A stretch of 64,000 nucleotides of DNA, taken from Psychromonas sp. B3M02 (GTDB taxonomy: Bacteria > Pseudomonadota > Gammaproteobacteria > Enterobacterales > Psychromonadaceae). Numbering within the stretch: the stretch's first letter is position 1; each line of letters begins with the position of its first letter. Where the stretch lies: NCBI RefSeq assembly GCF_003318165.1, contig NZ_QOCB01000040.1:1-64000 (forward strand), in the 5' to 3' direction. Under the pieces are notes generated by a model. That model ran no database searches, was not told the DNA's origin, and saw only the letters and a list, made by a program, of their open reading frames with translations. A program made the translations under genes and the position numbers. Of the stretch, positions 54,792 to 63,831 are shown piece by piece.

Positions 54792-56027
54792 ATGACAGAT
54801 TTACAAATTAAGCCGGAACGATTACTTTCATTTATTGCTGAAATGGCAAATATTGGTGGTACTGCTAATGGAGGCTGTAATCGCCAAGCGCTGACTGAAG
54901 AAGACCGCATTGGCCGTTCATTATTCTTAAAGTGGTGCAATACAATTGGTGGTGTTGCTCGGCTTGATAGCATGGGTAATATCTTTGTACATTTTAAAGG
55001 AACTGATACCACTAAATTACCTGTATTAATGGGGTCGCATTTAGATACCCAACCCTCTGGTGGTAAATTTGATGGTGTGTATGGTGTGCTTGCCGCATTA
55101 GAGGTGATGTCTTCGTTACATGATCAAAACATAACTTTGGCTCATCCTGTCGAAATTGTAGTATGGAGTAATGAAGAAGGATCTCGGTTTAGTCCTGCCA
55201 TGTCTGGATCTGGGGTGTTTGCTGGTAAGTTATCACAATCAACTCTTTATCAATCTGTGGATGATCAAGGTGTTAGTTATTATCAAGCCTTACTCGAGAC
55301 AGACCAACTTGGCGACCTTCCCTGTCAAGCTTTCCCTTTCGCTGCCGCATTAGAGTTACATATTGAGCAAGGACCTATTTTAGAAGCTGAGAAGAAGAGT
55401 ATTGGTATCGTCACTGGTGTACAGGGAATGAATTGGTATCAAATTACACTTTCAGGTGAAACCACACATGCCGGGCCAACGCCAATGTCGATGCGTAAAG
55501 ATCCGGTTCAAGGATTGAATACCGTTTTACCCGCTATCTATGCAAAAGTTGCTGAATATGGGGAACAGGCGAGGATCACTATCGGCAAAATAACAACCAT
55601 TCCCGCTTCACCAAATACGGTACCTGAGCATGTTATTTTCACATTAGACTTAAGACACCCAACACAATCTATCTTAGATAAGATGTCAAATGAAGTATTG
55701 ACGCTATGTCAACAAGTCCCACCTATTTTAAGCGCCAAGGTCGATGTGCTATGGCAATCACCTGCAGTTGAATTTGATCCACGTTGTACTGAAGTGGTGC
55801 GCCATTCAGCTAAAAAACTCAATATGAATGCGATGCCGATAGTGTCTGGTGCTGGTCACGATTCAGTGTATTTATCTACTGTTGGGCCTACTGGAATGAT
55901 TTTTGTGCCATGTAAAGATGGCATTTCTCATAACGAAAAAGAGCATGTTGAACCTAAACATTTAATTGCTGGTGGCAATGTTCTATTGCATAGCTTGATG
56001 CAATTAGCACAAGAAAAGGAACAGTAA
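54792..56027 (+). CDS. M20-family Zn-dependent amidase/N-carbamoyl-amino-acid hydrolase
   Basis: This 411-residue dimetal hydrolase belongs to the hydantoinase/carbamoylase branch (allantoate amidohydrolase, beta-ureidopropionase, L-carbamoylase). Metal and catalytic residues are in place: GSHLDT (H83), KFDGVYG (D94), NEEGSRF (E128-E129) and ELHIEQGP (H190), plus GAGHDSVYL near the end. Branch members split N-carbamoyl or ureido groups to amine, CO2 and ammonia. It is the first gene of the operon, with 2 bases to the guanidino-modifying enzyme gene. This pairing hints that it takes that enzyme's ureido product. Confidence 0.93.
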   Translation: MTDLQIKPERLLSFIAEMANIGGTANGGCNRQALTEEDRIGRSLFLKWCNTIGGVARLDSMGNIFVHFKGTDTTKLPVLMGSHLDTQPSGGKFDGVYGVLAALEVMSSLHDQNITLAHPVEIVVWSNEEGSRFSPAMSGSGVFAGKLSQSTLYQSVDDQGVSYYQALLETDQLGDLPCQAFPFAAALELHIEQGPILEAEKKSIGIVTGVQGMNWYQITLSGETTHAGPTPMSMRKDPVQGLNTVLPAIYAKVAEYGEQARITIGKITTIPASPNTVPEHVIFTLDLRHPTQSILDKMSNEVLTLCQQVPPILSAKVDVLWQSPAVEFDPRCTEVVRHSAKKLNMNAMPIVSGAGHDSVYLSTVGPTGMIFVPCKDGISHNEKEHVEPKHLIAGGNVLLHSLMQLAQEKEQ

Positions 56028-56029
56028 AA

Positions 56030-56938
56030 ATGGATAACTTATTAAGCCGCCGTCAAATCAATGGTGGAACAACTCCTTTAACTGATTGGGGTATTGCTTC
56101 TGAAACAGGACGCTTAAAAGAGGTATTAGTGGGGCCTATTGACCATTTTGAATGGCGCTCAGGCAACTCTACGTCACGACGTCATATGGATGCCGGTGAG
56201 CGTTATGATTTGAACGTTGCAAAAGCACAATACAACGAAATGCTTGATGTTTACCGTGAAACAGGAGTTAACGTACATTTTTTAAATGCGAAGTCGGAGC
56301 AACCTTATTCTATTTACGCACGAGACTCATCAGTGATGACGCCATGGGGGCCTATTATTAGCCAAATGTATAGTCCTTGGAGGCAAAGCGAGTGGTTAAC
56401 TGTTTTGGAGTTTTATACCAAACAGAATATTCCTATTTTTGATGTGGTCACCGCGGGTAATTTTGAAGGTGGTGACTTTATGCTGATTGAGCCGGGCGTT
56501 GTGCTTTGCGGCTACTCTGGCGAGCGAACTAACCAAGCTGGTATGAATCAAGTAAAAGGTTGGTTTGAAAAAGAGGGGTGGGAATTTCAAGGAATTAAGT
56601 TTGACCCTCACTTTTTACATATGGATGTGCAATGTGTAATGGTGGCAGAGAAATTAGCGGCTGTGTGTACTGCGGTCGCGCCAGATAATTTATTGAAGTG
56701 GTTAAAAAGTAAAAACATCGACATTATCGATATTCCTTATAAAGAAGCGATGGAACTAGGTTGTAATATCGTGTCGCTGGGCGACGAAAGAGTGTTAATC
56801 CCATCGGATAGCTTGACCTTAAGAGACCAATGTAATGCGAGAGGATTAACAGTATTTGACCCTGATATATCGATGATTACAAAAGGTGGTGGCGGTGTAC
56901 ATTGTATGTGCCAAGCACTTAAAAGAGATGAAAAATAA
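56030..56938 (+). CDS. Arginine deiminase/amidinotransferase-superfamily enzyme (DDAH-like)
   Basis: This 302-residue protein has the beta/alpha-propeller active site of guanidino-modifying enzymes: ARDSSVMTPWG with the substrate-binding Asp, FEGGDFM (E146-D149), LHMDVQC (H197, D199) and the nucleophile C292 in GGGGVHCMCQA. The size fits dimethylarginine dimethylaminohydrolase or a short amidinotransferase, not arginine deiminase (about 410). It would attack a guanidinium carbon, yielding a ureido compound or transferring an amidino group. The exact substrate is unknown. Confidence 0.9.
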   Translation: MDNLLSRRQINGGTTPLTDWGIASETGRLKEVLVGPIDHFEWRSGNSTSRRHMDAGERYDLNVAKAQYNEMLDVYRETGVNVHFLNAKSEQPYSIYARDSSVMTPWGPIISQMYSPWRQSEWLTVLEFYTKQNIPIFDVVTAGNFEGGDFMLIEPGVVLCGYSGERTNQAGMNQVKGWFEKEGWEFQGIKFDPHFLHMDVQCVMVAEKLAAVCTAVAPDNLLKWLKSKNIDIIDIPYKEAMELGCNIVSLGDERVLIPSDSLTLRDQCNARGLTVFDPDISMITKGGGGVHCMCQALKRDEK

Positions 56939-56990
56939 ATCGCTGTATTGATGCACTATAAAATAAATGAGCAGTAAAGGTAATAAAGCA

Positions 56991-57836
56991 ATGGAATTAG
57001 CATTATATCGAACATTATGGGGTGTTAAAGAGCCTATTACAGCATTAGCCGATAAACTAAATGCCGCTGGTTTTGAAGGCGTAGAAGGCAGGATCCCTAC
57101 CGATCCTGATGCAAGACAAATATTTAAACAGGCTTTAAAAACAACGGGTTTAGACTACATTGCGATTATTTTTACCGGTGGTGACGTTATTCCTGATCAA
57201 AGTATGACGGTAGATGATCACTTAAATGTGCTCGCTGAACAGCTTGTTTACGCTAAAGAATTAAATGCACAATTTGTTAATGTATTAGCCGGCAATGACC
57301 GTTGGTCGATGACAACGCAAGTGACATTTTTTACAAAAGCAGTCGCGATTTCAAAAAAATTAGGGGTGACATGTAGTTTTGAAACTCACCGAGGCACATC
57401 ACTTTATAGCCCGTGGGTGACTCTGGAATTAATGGAAAAAGTGCCTGAGATGTTATTTACAATGGATATTAGCCATTGGATTTTAGTGGCTGAACGTCTA
57501 TTAGACCGACCTGAAGATGACCTATCAGTGTTCTTGAAGCGTGTGTTTCATATCCAAGCGAGGATCGGTTATGACCAAGGCGCACAAGTGCCGCATCCTG
57601 CTGCACCTGAGTATCAAGCCTCGTTGGCCTTTCATCAACATTTATGGGAACAGGTGTGGGCAAATCATCAATCAGAAGGGCGTAAAATCACTACTATGAC
57701 AACAGAGTTTGGCCCAGATGGTTATTTACATCACCTCCCTTTTACCAATGTGCCCGTTGCTGATTTATGGTCATTAAACGATTGGATGGCACAAGAAGAA
57801 AGAGCGCATTTTTCACGATTTAAACAAGCGTTATAA
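56991..57836 (+). CDS. Sugar-phosphate-isomerase/epimerase-like TIM barrel protein
   Basis: This protein of about 281 residues fits the xylose-isomerase-like TIM barrel family (AP_endonuc_2 fold). Strands with metal-ligand candidates are FVNVLAGNDRW, CSFETHRGTSLYSPW with Glu and His, FTMDISHWIL with Asp and His, and FHIQARIGYDQG with His. Members act as isomerases or epimerases of sugars and hydroxypyruvate, or as dehydratases. I prefer ATG 56991, which has AAAGGT upstream; an in-frame ATG at 56967 adds eight residues. The substrate is unknown. Confidence 0.88.
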   Translation: MELALYRTLWGVKEPITALADKLNAAGFEGVEGRIPTDPDARQIFKQALKTTGLDYIAIIFTGGDVIPDQSMTVDDHLNVLAEQLVYAKELNAQFVNVLAGNDRWSMTTQVTFFTKAVAISKKLGVTCSFETHRGTSLYSPWVTLELMEKVPEMLFTMDISHWILVAERLLDRPEDDLSVFLKRVFHIQARIGYDQGAQVPHPAAPEYQASLAFHQHLWEQVWANHQSEGRKITTMTTEFGPDGYLHHLPFTNVPVADLWSLNDWMAQEERAHFSRFKQAL

Positions 57837-57873
57837 GTTAAACGTAACCAATTGATAGATTTAAAGGATTAAC

Positions 57874-58920
57874 ATGAACAATCAAAAAAATACCTTTACT
57901 AGTATTCCTGTTGTCGATGTCTCCGGATTATTTAGTGATGATAAACAGCAACGTGAAACAGTTGCACAAGAAATGGGTAAAGCAGCCGCGGACGTTGGTT
58001 TTTTATACATCACTGGTCACGGTATTCCTAAACAGAAAATAGCTAACTTGCGCCTCGCGGCAAAACGCTTTTTTAGCCAGCCATTGGATACCAAAATGCA
58101 ACACTACATTGGTGATTCTAAAACTCATAAAGGTTTTGTGCCTGAAGGTGAGGAAATTTATGGAACGGGTAAGCCAGATAATAAAGAAGCTTACGATGTG
58201 GGGTTTCCTGCCCCTAAAGATAATCCATATGTATTAAATAACACCCCCTTAATCGGTGAAAATGAATGGCCTGCGTTAGCTGAATTTCGAGAGCCTATTT
58301 TAGATTATTACAATACGCTTTTTGCATTAGGTAGAAAATTGTTTTCTGGGTTTGCATTGGCACTGGGCTTAGAGGAAACCTATTTTGATAGCATGGTGAC
58401 ATGTCCCCCAGCTAAATTGCGTTTAATTCATTATCCATTCGATGAAAAGGTGGTTGATCGCCCGGGGATTGGTGCGCATACCGACTACGAATGTTTCACT
58501 ATGTTATTAGCTGATCAACCTGGTTTAGAAGTTTTAAATGATGATGACGTGTGGGTCGATGCACCGCCGGTGACATTAGGTGATGAGGAAGCGTTTGTGA
58601 TTAACATCGGTGACATGCTAGAAGTATTAACCGCTGGGAAGTTTGTTGCGACCTCTCACCGCGTTAGAAAAGTTGCCCACGAGCGTTATTCATTTCCATT
58701 GTTTTTTGCTTGTGATTACGACACATTGGTTAAACCATTACCCCAATTTGACGATGGACAAAGTGAGTATAAAGAATTAAGTATTGGTGAGCATATGTAT
58801 AGTCAAGCATTACAAACTTATCGTTACTTACGAGAAAAAGTCGCAAAAGGTGAGTTGTCATTGCCAGAGCGAGCAACAGGTGTCGCCACCTTTGGGCATT
58901 TAAAGAAACAGAAAGGATAA
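57874..58920 (+). CDS. Isopenicillin-N-synthase-family Fe(II)/2-oxoglutarate oxygenase
   Basis: This 348-residue oxygenase has an N-terminal DIOX_N domain ([22 protein letters not shown]) and a C-terminal jelly roll. The iron triad is H202-x-D204 in [12 protein letters not shown] and H262 in ATSHRV. The oxoglutarate-binding R271-x-S273 is in ERYSFPLFF. Family members hydroxylate or demethylate small molecules; some bacterial ones hydroxylate arginine-like substrates. In this operon it may hydroxylate or N-demethylate the imported compound. The neighbouring genes are spaced by 37 and 46 bases. Confidence 0.93.
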   Translation: MNNQKNTFTSIPVVDVSGLFSDDKQQRETVAQEMGKAAADVGFLYITGHGIPKQKIANLRLAAKRFFSQPLDTKMQHYIGDSKTHKGFVPEGEEIYGTGKPDNKEAYDVGFPAPKDNPYVLNNTPLIGENEWPALAEFREPILDYYNTLFALGRKLFSGFALALGLEETYFDSMVTCPPAKLRLIHYPFDEKVVDRPGIGAHTDYECFTMLLADQPGLEVLNDDDVWVDAPPVTLGDEEAFVINIGDMLEVLTAGKFVATSHRVRKVAHERYSFPLFFACDYDTLVKPLPQFDDGQSEYKELSIGEHMYSQALQTYRYLREKVAKGELSLPERATGVATFGHLKKQKG

Positions 58921-58966
58921 CAAGAGAATACCTAACTTAAACGAATTTTTAACAAGGAGCATACTT

Positions 58967-59767
58967 ATGGAAAAGGCAAAAAAATTACTCACAACAACAC
59001 TCATTGCAGCAGCAATTGGTACAAGTTCAACCAGTGTTATGGCTGCATCAACACTCTCAGAAGGTAAGTTAACGGTTGGCATGGAGATCACTTATCCACC
59101 ATTTGAGTCCTATGAAGGTGATAAAGTTGTCGGGTTTGATCCTGAACTAACGGCACTATTAACCAATAAAATGGGAGTTGGTTATGAGTTTAGTGATAAT
59201 AAATTCACAGGATTGATTTTGGGTCTAGGGGCGAATAAATTTGATGCAGTGATCTCGGGTATGTATATCATTCCAGATCGCCTGAAAAAAGCCGACGCAA
59301 TTCCCTATGCGAAAACGGGCGCTTCCATTATGGTGCCTAAAAACAGTGATATTCAACCTAAAACCGGTGAAGATTTATGTGGTGTTAAAGTAGGCCTGCA
59401 ACAAGGAACGACCTGGGTTAAGACTCTAAATGATTTATCCACTTCATATTGCGTGAAAAATGGTCTTAAACCTATCATAGTTCAAGAGTTTCCAACGGCA
59501 CCTGAAGTGACACAAGCGATGATGTCAGGGAATGTACAGGCTCAACTTGAAATTGCTGGTGCCGCAACCATGTTTGTAGAGCGTACTAAAGGGCGTGTTC
59601 AAATTAGTTCAGATACGCTTGTTTTCCCTCAAACATTGGGCATCTACATCAAAAAAGGCAATGAGCAGTTAAAAGTGGAATTAGAAAAAGCGATGGCTGA
59701 AATTAAAGCCGACGGCTCTTATCAGCAGTTAATTACAAAATATGAATTATCGCCAGTGAGTGAATAA
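58967..59767 (+). CDS. Amino-acid ABC transporter substrate-binding protein (second system)
   Basis: This 266-residue periplasmic protein has a signal peptide ending in SSTSVMA before ASTLSEGK and an SBP family 3 body: LTVGMEITYPPFESYEGDKVVGFDPELTALL (in parts), FDAVISGMYIIPDRLKKADAIPY and QEFPTAPEVTQAMMSGNVQAQLE. It should bind a polar or cationic amino-acid-like molecule. The ribosome-binding site is AAGGAG. A strong hairpin follows the stop, before the fused permease-ATPase gene. Confidence 0.93.
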   Translation: MEKAKKLLTTTLIAAAIGTSSTSVMAASTLSEGKLTVGMEITYPPFESYEGDKVVGFDPELTALLTNKMGVGYEFSDNKFTGLILGLGANKFDAVISGMYIIPDRLKKADAIPYAKTGASIMVPKNSDIQPKTGEDLCGVKVGLQQGTTWVKTLNDLSTSYCVKNGLKPIIVQEFPTAPEVTQAMMSGNVQAQLEIAGAATMFVERTKGRVQISSDTLVFPQTLGIYIKKGNEQLKVELEKAMAEIKADGSYQQLITKYELSPVSE

Positions 59768-59774
59768 TTTGAGA

Positions 59775-59798
59775 TAGCTATGGCGAAGGCCATAGCTA
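59775..59798 (+). promoter_or_regulatory. Intercistronic hairpin after the substrate-binding protein gene
   Basis: TAGCTATGGC and GCCATAGCTA form a perfect 10-base stem with a GAAG loop, 7 bases after the stop codon. The tail is not T-rich. Such hairpins after binding-protein genes protect the upstream mRNA or cause partial termination, so the binding protein is made in excess over the membrane part. Confidence 0.65.
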
Positions 59799-59856
59799 CT
59801 TAATCTGTTTTATATGCCATATTGGCTAGAAGTTATTGGCTTCTAGAGGAGTTGTT

Positions 59857-61386
59857 ATGAGTTTAGATTGGCAGTATTTCTTTTCACTGTTTACCCTATC
59901 TGCTTTCTATGAAGCTTGTGTTGTAGTGATTTTGTTGAGTGTGTTAGCGTGGACAATTGGTGCTGTATTAGGCTTTGTTGTCGCTTGTGCTAAGTTATCT
60001 GATAAAAAATGGTTATCAATACCAACCTCTGTGTTTGTTTGGTTTTTCCGTAGTGTGCCTTTATTAGTGGTACTCGTGTTTGTTTATAATATGCCACAGT
60101 TATTTCCTTCTACCGGCGCTTACCTTGGCGTGCCTTTTTTTGCTGGGTTAGTCAGCTTGGTTGTTACTGAAGCTGCTTATATGGCGGAGATACACCGTAG
60201 TGGTTTATTATCTGTTGCTAAAGGGCAAAAAGAAGCTGGGCATGCGTTGAGCATTGGTTTCTTTGGTATTCAACGTATTATTATTATTCCGCAAGCCGTT
60301 CGAGTCTCTATGCCTGCGATGATCAATGAGTTTGTGACTATCATTAAATTAAGCTCGTTAGTTTCTGCGATCTCTTTGTCGGAAATTTTACAAGTTGGCC
60401 AACGACTTTATTCTCAAAACTTCTTAGTATTAGAAACCTTATTAGCAGTAGCGGTTTATTATGTAGCGATTGTGACTATTTTTAGCTCTATTTTGCATTG
60501 GGCTGAAAAGAAAATGGATATTCCTTCGCGCTCTCCTGAAGCCCTGTCAGATGAACAGTGTGCGCGTTTAAGAGGTCAAGCAAAGGCGATTGGTAGTACT
60601 GCTATTGATCCAACTCAAAGAGGTGTGCCTAATGCATTATCTTTACGTCAAATTAAAAAATCATACGGGCAGCATGAGGTACTTAAAGGAATTAACCTCA
60701 ATGTAAAACCTGGCGAGGTATTAAGTATTATTGGGCCTTCAGGTTCAGGCAAAACAACGCTAATTAGAACGATTAATGACCTAGAGAAGATCGATAATGG
60801 CGAAATAGTCTTGTTTGGTGAAGATTTTATTAAGCCTAAACAAGAAAGTATTAAGCGTGATGTTTACCAAGGTATTAAACGTATTGGCATGGTGTTTCAA
60901 TCATTTAATTTATTTCCGCACAAAACTGTATTGCAGAATATTATGATAGCGCCTCATTATCACGATAAAAATAGCACGATAAAAGAGACAAAAGCACAAG
61001 CTTTGTTTTTATTAGACCGTGTTGGTTTATTAGCACATGCCCATAAATATCCCCATCAACTTTCTGGGGGGCAACAGCAGCGTGTTGCCATTGCTCGTGC
61101 GTTAGCGATGTCGCCTGATATTATGTTATTTGATGAGCCAACTTCAGCTTTAGACCCAGAAATGGTAGGCGAAGTATTAAAAGTAATTCAAGATTTAGCC
61201 AAAGAGGGGATGACGATGATCATCGTGACACATGAAATGGAGTTTGCTTTGTCGGTATCAGATCGTGTCATTATGATGGAGGAGGGCGTAGTGCAAGTCG
61301 ATGCAAGTCCTAATGACATTATTAACAATCCTAATCAGAGTGCGAGCTTTGAACGTATTAAAGAATTTATGGGGAAAACTGCCTAA
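59857..61386 (+). CDS. Fused amino-acid ABC transporter permease/ATPase
   Basis: This 509-residue protein joins a GlnP/HisM-type permease (about residues 1-225; [22 protein letters not shown] loop) to a GlnQ-type ATPase (about 250-509; Walker [63 protein letters not shown]). A linker of about 25 residues ([17 protein letters not shown]) joins them. ATG 59857 follows GAGGAG. A homodimer would make the complete importer. It works with the binding protein encoded just upstream. Its stop overlaps the next start as TAATG. Confidence 0.94.
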   Translation: MSLDWQYFFSLFTLSAFYEACVVVILLSVLAWTIGAVLGFVVACAKLSDKKWLSIPTSVFVWFFRSVPLLVVLVFVYNMPQLFPSTGAYLGVPFFAGLVSLVVTEAAYMAEIHRSGLLSVAKGQKEAGHALSIGFFGIQRIIIIPQAVRVSMPAMINEFVTIIKLSSLVSAISLSEILQVGQRLYSQNFLVLETLLAVAVYYVAIVTIFSSILHWAEKKMDIPSRSPEALSDEQCARLRGQAKAIGSTAIDPTQRGVPNALSLRQIKKSYGQHEVLKGINLNVKPGEVLSIIGPSGSGKTTLIRTINDLEKIDNGEIVLFGEDFIKPKQESIKRDVYQGIKRIGMVFQSFNLFPHKTVLQNIMIAPHYHDKNSTIKETKAQALFLLDRVGLLAHAHKYPHQLSGGQQQRVAIARALAMSPDIMLFDEPTSALDPEMVGEVLKVIQDLAKEGMTMIIVTHEMEFALSVSDRVIMMEEGVVQVDASPNDIINNPNQSASFERIKEFMGKTA

Positions 61387-62117
61387 TGGACGCAAAAGAA
61401 CAAAAATTACGCCTAGATTTAGCCGCTGCTTATCGTTTAGCAGCGATGTTTGGTTGGGAAGATACGTTATACACACACTTTTCGGTGCGCTTACCAGGGG
61501 AAGGCGAGCCTCGATTTTTAATTAATCCATTTGGATTGATGTTTGATGAGGTCACCGCGAGTAATTTAATTGTGGTGAATGCTCAGGGTGAGATTATTAG
61601 TGGAGATGCAAAATATAACCCTGCAGGGTTTACCATTCACAGTGCCGTGCACAACGCACGCGATGATGCTCACTGCGTTATTCACACGCATACTTTAGCG
61701 GGAATGGCGGTCGCGGCTTGTGAGAAAGGGTTAATGAATCTTAATCAAATCAGTGCTGAGTTTCATCAACAAGTGGGTTATCACGAATACGAAGGTGTAG
61801 CGTTTAATTTAGATGAAAGAGAGCGCATTCAAGCTTCACTGGGTAACAATATGGCACTTATTTTAAAAAGTCATGGATTATTGAGTGTCGGTGAAACAGT
61901 GGCAGATGCTTTTCAAATTATGTTTTATTTGAATAAAGCGTGTGAAATTCAATTAGCAGTAGGTCAAATGTCGGGCTTATCTTCTATTGATATTATTCCA
62001 GATAAGTTAGCAAGTTATGTCTCAGGGCAGTTTAAAAAAGTAGCTCATGAACGACAGATCGTATGGGATGCATGGTTAAGGAAGCTTGACCGTATCGATC
62101 CATCTTATAAGGAGTAA
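61386..62117 (+). CDS. Class II aldolase/adducin-family protein
   Basis: This 243-residue protein fits the class II aldolase/adducin fold with zinc ligands in VIHTHTLAGMAVAA (H-x-H) and ILKSHGLLSVGETVADAF (His), and GWEDTLYTHFSVRLPG near the N-terminus. Members include fuculose/ribulose-phosphate aldolases and epimerases and a group of uncertain activity. It would cleave or decarboxylate a hydroxylated intermediate. It is coupled to both neighbours (overlap before, 2 bases after). Confidence 0.9.
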   Translation: MDAKEQKLRLDLAAAYRLAAMFGWEDTLYTHFSVRLPGEGEPRFLINPFGLMFDEVTASNLIVVNAQGEIISGDAKYNPAGFTIHSAVHNARDDAHCVIHTHTLAGMAVAACEKGLMNLNQISAEFHQQVGYHEYEGVAFNLDERERIQASLGNNMALILKSHGLLSVGETVADAFQIMFYLNKACEIQLAVGQMSGLSSIDIIPDKLASYVSGQFKKVAHERQIVWDAWLRKLDRIDPSYKE

Positions 62118-62119
62118 TC

Positions 62120-63001
62120 ATGAAGCCTATTGTATTAAGCATGATTGATAATGAAGCCTTAACAGAGGAATTACTTCTTTGTGCAAAGGAACACCATCCT
62201 GAAGTTGAATGGGTATTACCTGATAACCCTTTAGCAAGGCAAGCAAAAATAGCGGCCTGTTGGTATCCACCAAGTACTATTTTAAAGGATTACCCTGAAT
62301 TAACCTGCCTGTATTCAGTGGGAGCAGGAGTAGATAATTTAGGTGATTTGCTGGATTCTGGTGTTGAAATTTCGCGCATTGTTGATGATGGGCAAAAGCT
62401 AGGTATGTTTGAATATGTGCTGTGGGGCGTTTTATATTATCAACGAGATATGGATAAATACCATCAAGATAACCAGTTAAAACAATGGAACCCATTGCCG
62501 CAACGTTCGATGCAAAATATTAAAGTAGGTATTTTGGGCTTAGGTGAGTTGGGGGGATATGTTGGAGAAAAATTAGCCGCAATGGGCTATCAAGTTTCTG
62601 GTTGGTCGAGAACAAAAAAGCATATTGAAGGGGTTATTAGCTATTCTGGTCAAGATGCGCTGCCAGAGTTATTGGAGGACCTAGATATATTGGTTAATTT
62701 ATTACCGTTAAATCCAGAAACAAAGGGGATGTTGAATCTTGCTCTTCTTTCAAAATTACCCAGTAAAGCAGCTTTGATTCATTGTGGACGCGGTGACCAT
62801 TTAGTGGAAGGTGACTTAGAGGAGCTGCTTAATAGCAACCGTCTCCGCGGTGCGATACTAGATGTTTTTTCTACCGAGCCATTACCAAAGGAAAGCAATC
62901 TAATGGCAATGGATAAAGTATTTGTTACGCCTCATATCGCTTCTAGTGCAAGCAATGAAAGCATTGTTTCACAAGTCTCACAATTTAGCTTAACGTTATG
63001 A
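62120..63001 (+). CDS. D-2-hydroxyacid dehydrogenase (GhrA-like)
   Basis: This 293-residue NAD(P)-dependent dehydrogenase has the Rossmann motif VGILGLGELGGYVGEKLAAMG and the catalytic set of the D-isomer-specific family: an Arg in HCGRGDHL, the Glu in DVFSTEPLP and the His in FVTPHIAS. It is nearest to the glyoxylate/hydroxypyruvate reductase A branch by size and motifs. It would reduce a 2-oxo acid such as hydroxypyruvate or glyoxylate made by the operon. Last gene of the operon, convergent with the rpiR-type gene 17 bases away. Confidence 0.91.
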   Translation: MKPIVLSMIDNEALTEELLLCAKEHHPEVEWVLPDNPLARQAKIAACWYPPSTILKDYPELTCLYSVGAGVDNLGDLLDSGVEISRIVDDGQKLGMFEYVLWGVLYYQRDMDKYHQDNQLKQWNPLPQRSMQNIKVGILGLGELGGYVGEKLAAMGYQVSGWSRTKKHIEGVISYSGQDALPELLEDLDILVNLLPLNPETKGMLNLALLSKLPSKAALIHCGRGDHLVEGDLEELLNSNRLRGAILDVFSTEPLPKESNLMAMDKVFVTPHIASSASNESIVSQVSQFSLTL

Positions 63002-63018
63002 AGGGTGATGTTATGCGT

Positions 63019-63831
63019 TTATTGGAACGCCAGTGCAACGACTAAAGATTGCACTAAGCAAAGTGACGCTGACTGTGATCTAAAAGCGTCCACTTTACCT
63101 TCATTGACGACAAAACAGACATCACTCCAAGCGGCCAAAGGGCTCATTTTACTGTCTGTGATGATTATTTGCTTGGCTCCTTTTTGTGAGACGGACTCAG
63201 TTAACACCTGTGTTTCTTTCGCATAGGGACTAAAGCTGATCGACAATAGCACATCATTAGTACCGATCATTGATGCCTGTTCATCAAACATGCCACCTAA
63301 CCCATCGAGTAAAAAAGTTTTTCGGCCTACGTGACGCAAAGCATAAGTTAAATAAGCAGCTGTACTATATGAACGTCGCAAACCAAGAATATAAATATTT
63401 TCAGCATTACTTAAGATATTTACCGCCAACGTTAATTGCTGTTCAGAGGCTTGTGTTGCTAATTGGTGCATTGCTTCAGAATTAACACGTGCAAATTCTT
63501 GTAAAATTGGTAATGGTTTTTCTAATGATGTTGTATTGTTCTCTTTATACAAACGTGCTCTATCGGTATAGCTTGTTGTCTCTTCAATTAAGTCTTGTCT
63601 AAATAATTTTTTTATTTCATTGAAACCTGAAAACTCAAAAGCTTTTGCAAAGCGAATTAAAGTGGAAGGAGGTACGTTTGCTTGTGTGGCAATTGTCGCA
63701 ATCGTATCAAAAGCAAGACTCTGATTGTTTTCTAAAACATAACTTGCTACTTGCTGTAATCGTTTACTCAAGGTTGCATATTGCGTATTAATTTGTGCTT
63801 GTAGTTGAGCAATATTGGTAGCAGCTGTCAT
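63019..63831 (-). CDS. MurR/RpiR-family transcriptional regulator
   Basis: This 270-residue regulator has the HTH_6 domain (LSKRLQQVASYVLEN, SLAFDTIATIATQANVPPSTLIRFAKAFEFSGFNEIK in pieces) and a C-terminal SIS domain (AENIYILGLRRSYSTAAYLTYALRHVG; DVLLSISFSPYAKETQVL), which binds phosphosugars or related ligands. It ends close to and convergent with the operon's last gene and may regulate it with the LuxR protein. Its promoter lies in the AT-rich 169 bases at the window's end, where I see nothing else. Confidence 0.92.
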   Translation of the reverse strand: MTAATNIAQLQAQINTQYATLSKRLQQVASYVLENNQSLAFDTIATIATQANVPPSTLIRFAKAFEFSGFNEIKKLFRQDLIEETTSYTDRARLYKENNTTSLEKPLPILQEFARVNSEAMHQLATQASEQQLTLAVNILSNAENIYILGLRRSYSTAAYLTYALRHVGRKTFLLDGLGGMFDEQASMIGTNDVLLSISFSPYAKETQVLTESVSQKGAKQIIITDSKMSPLAAWSDVCFVVNEGKVDAFRSQSASLCLVQSLVVALAFQ

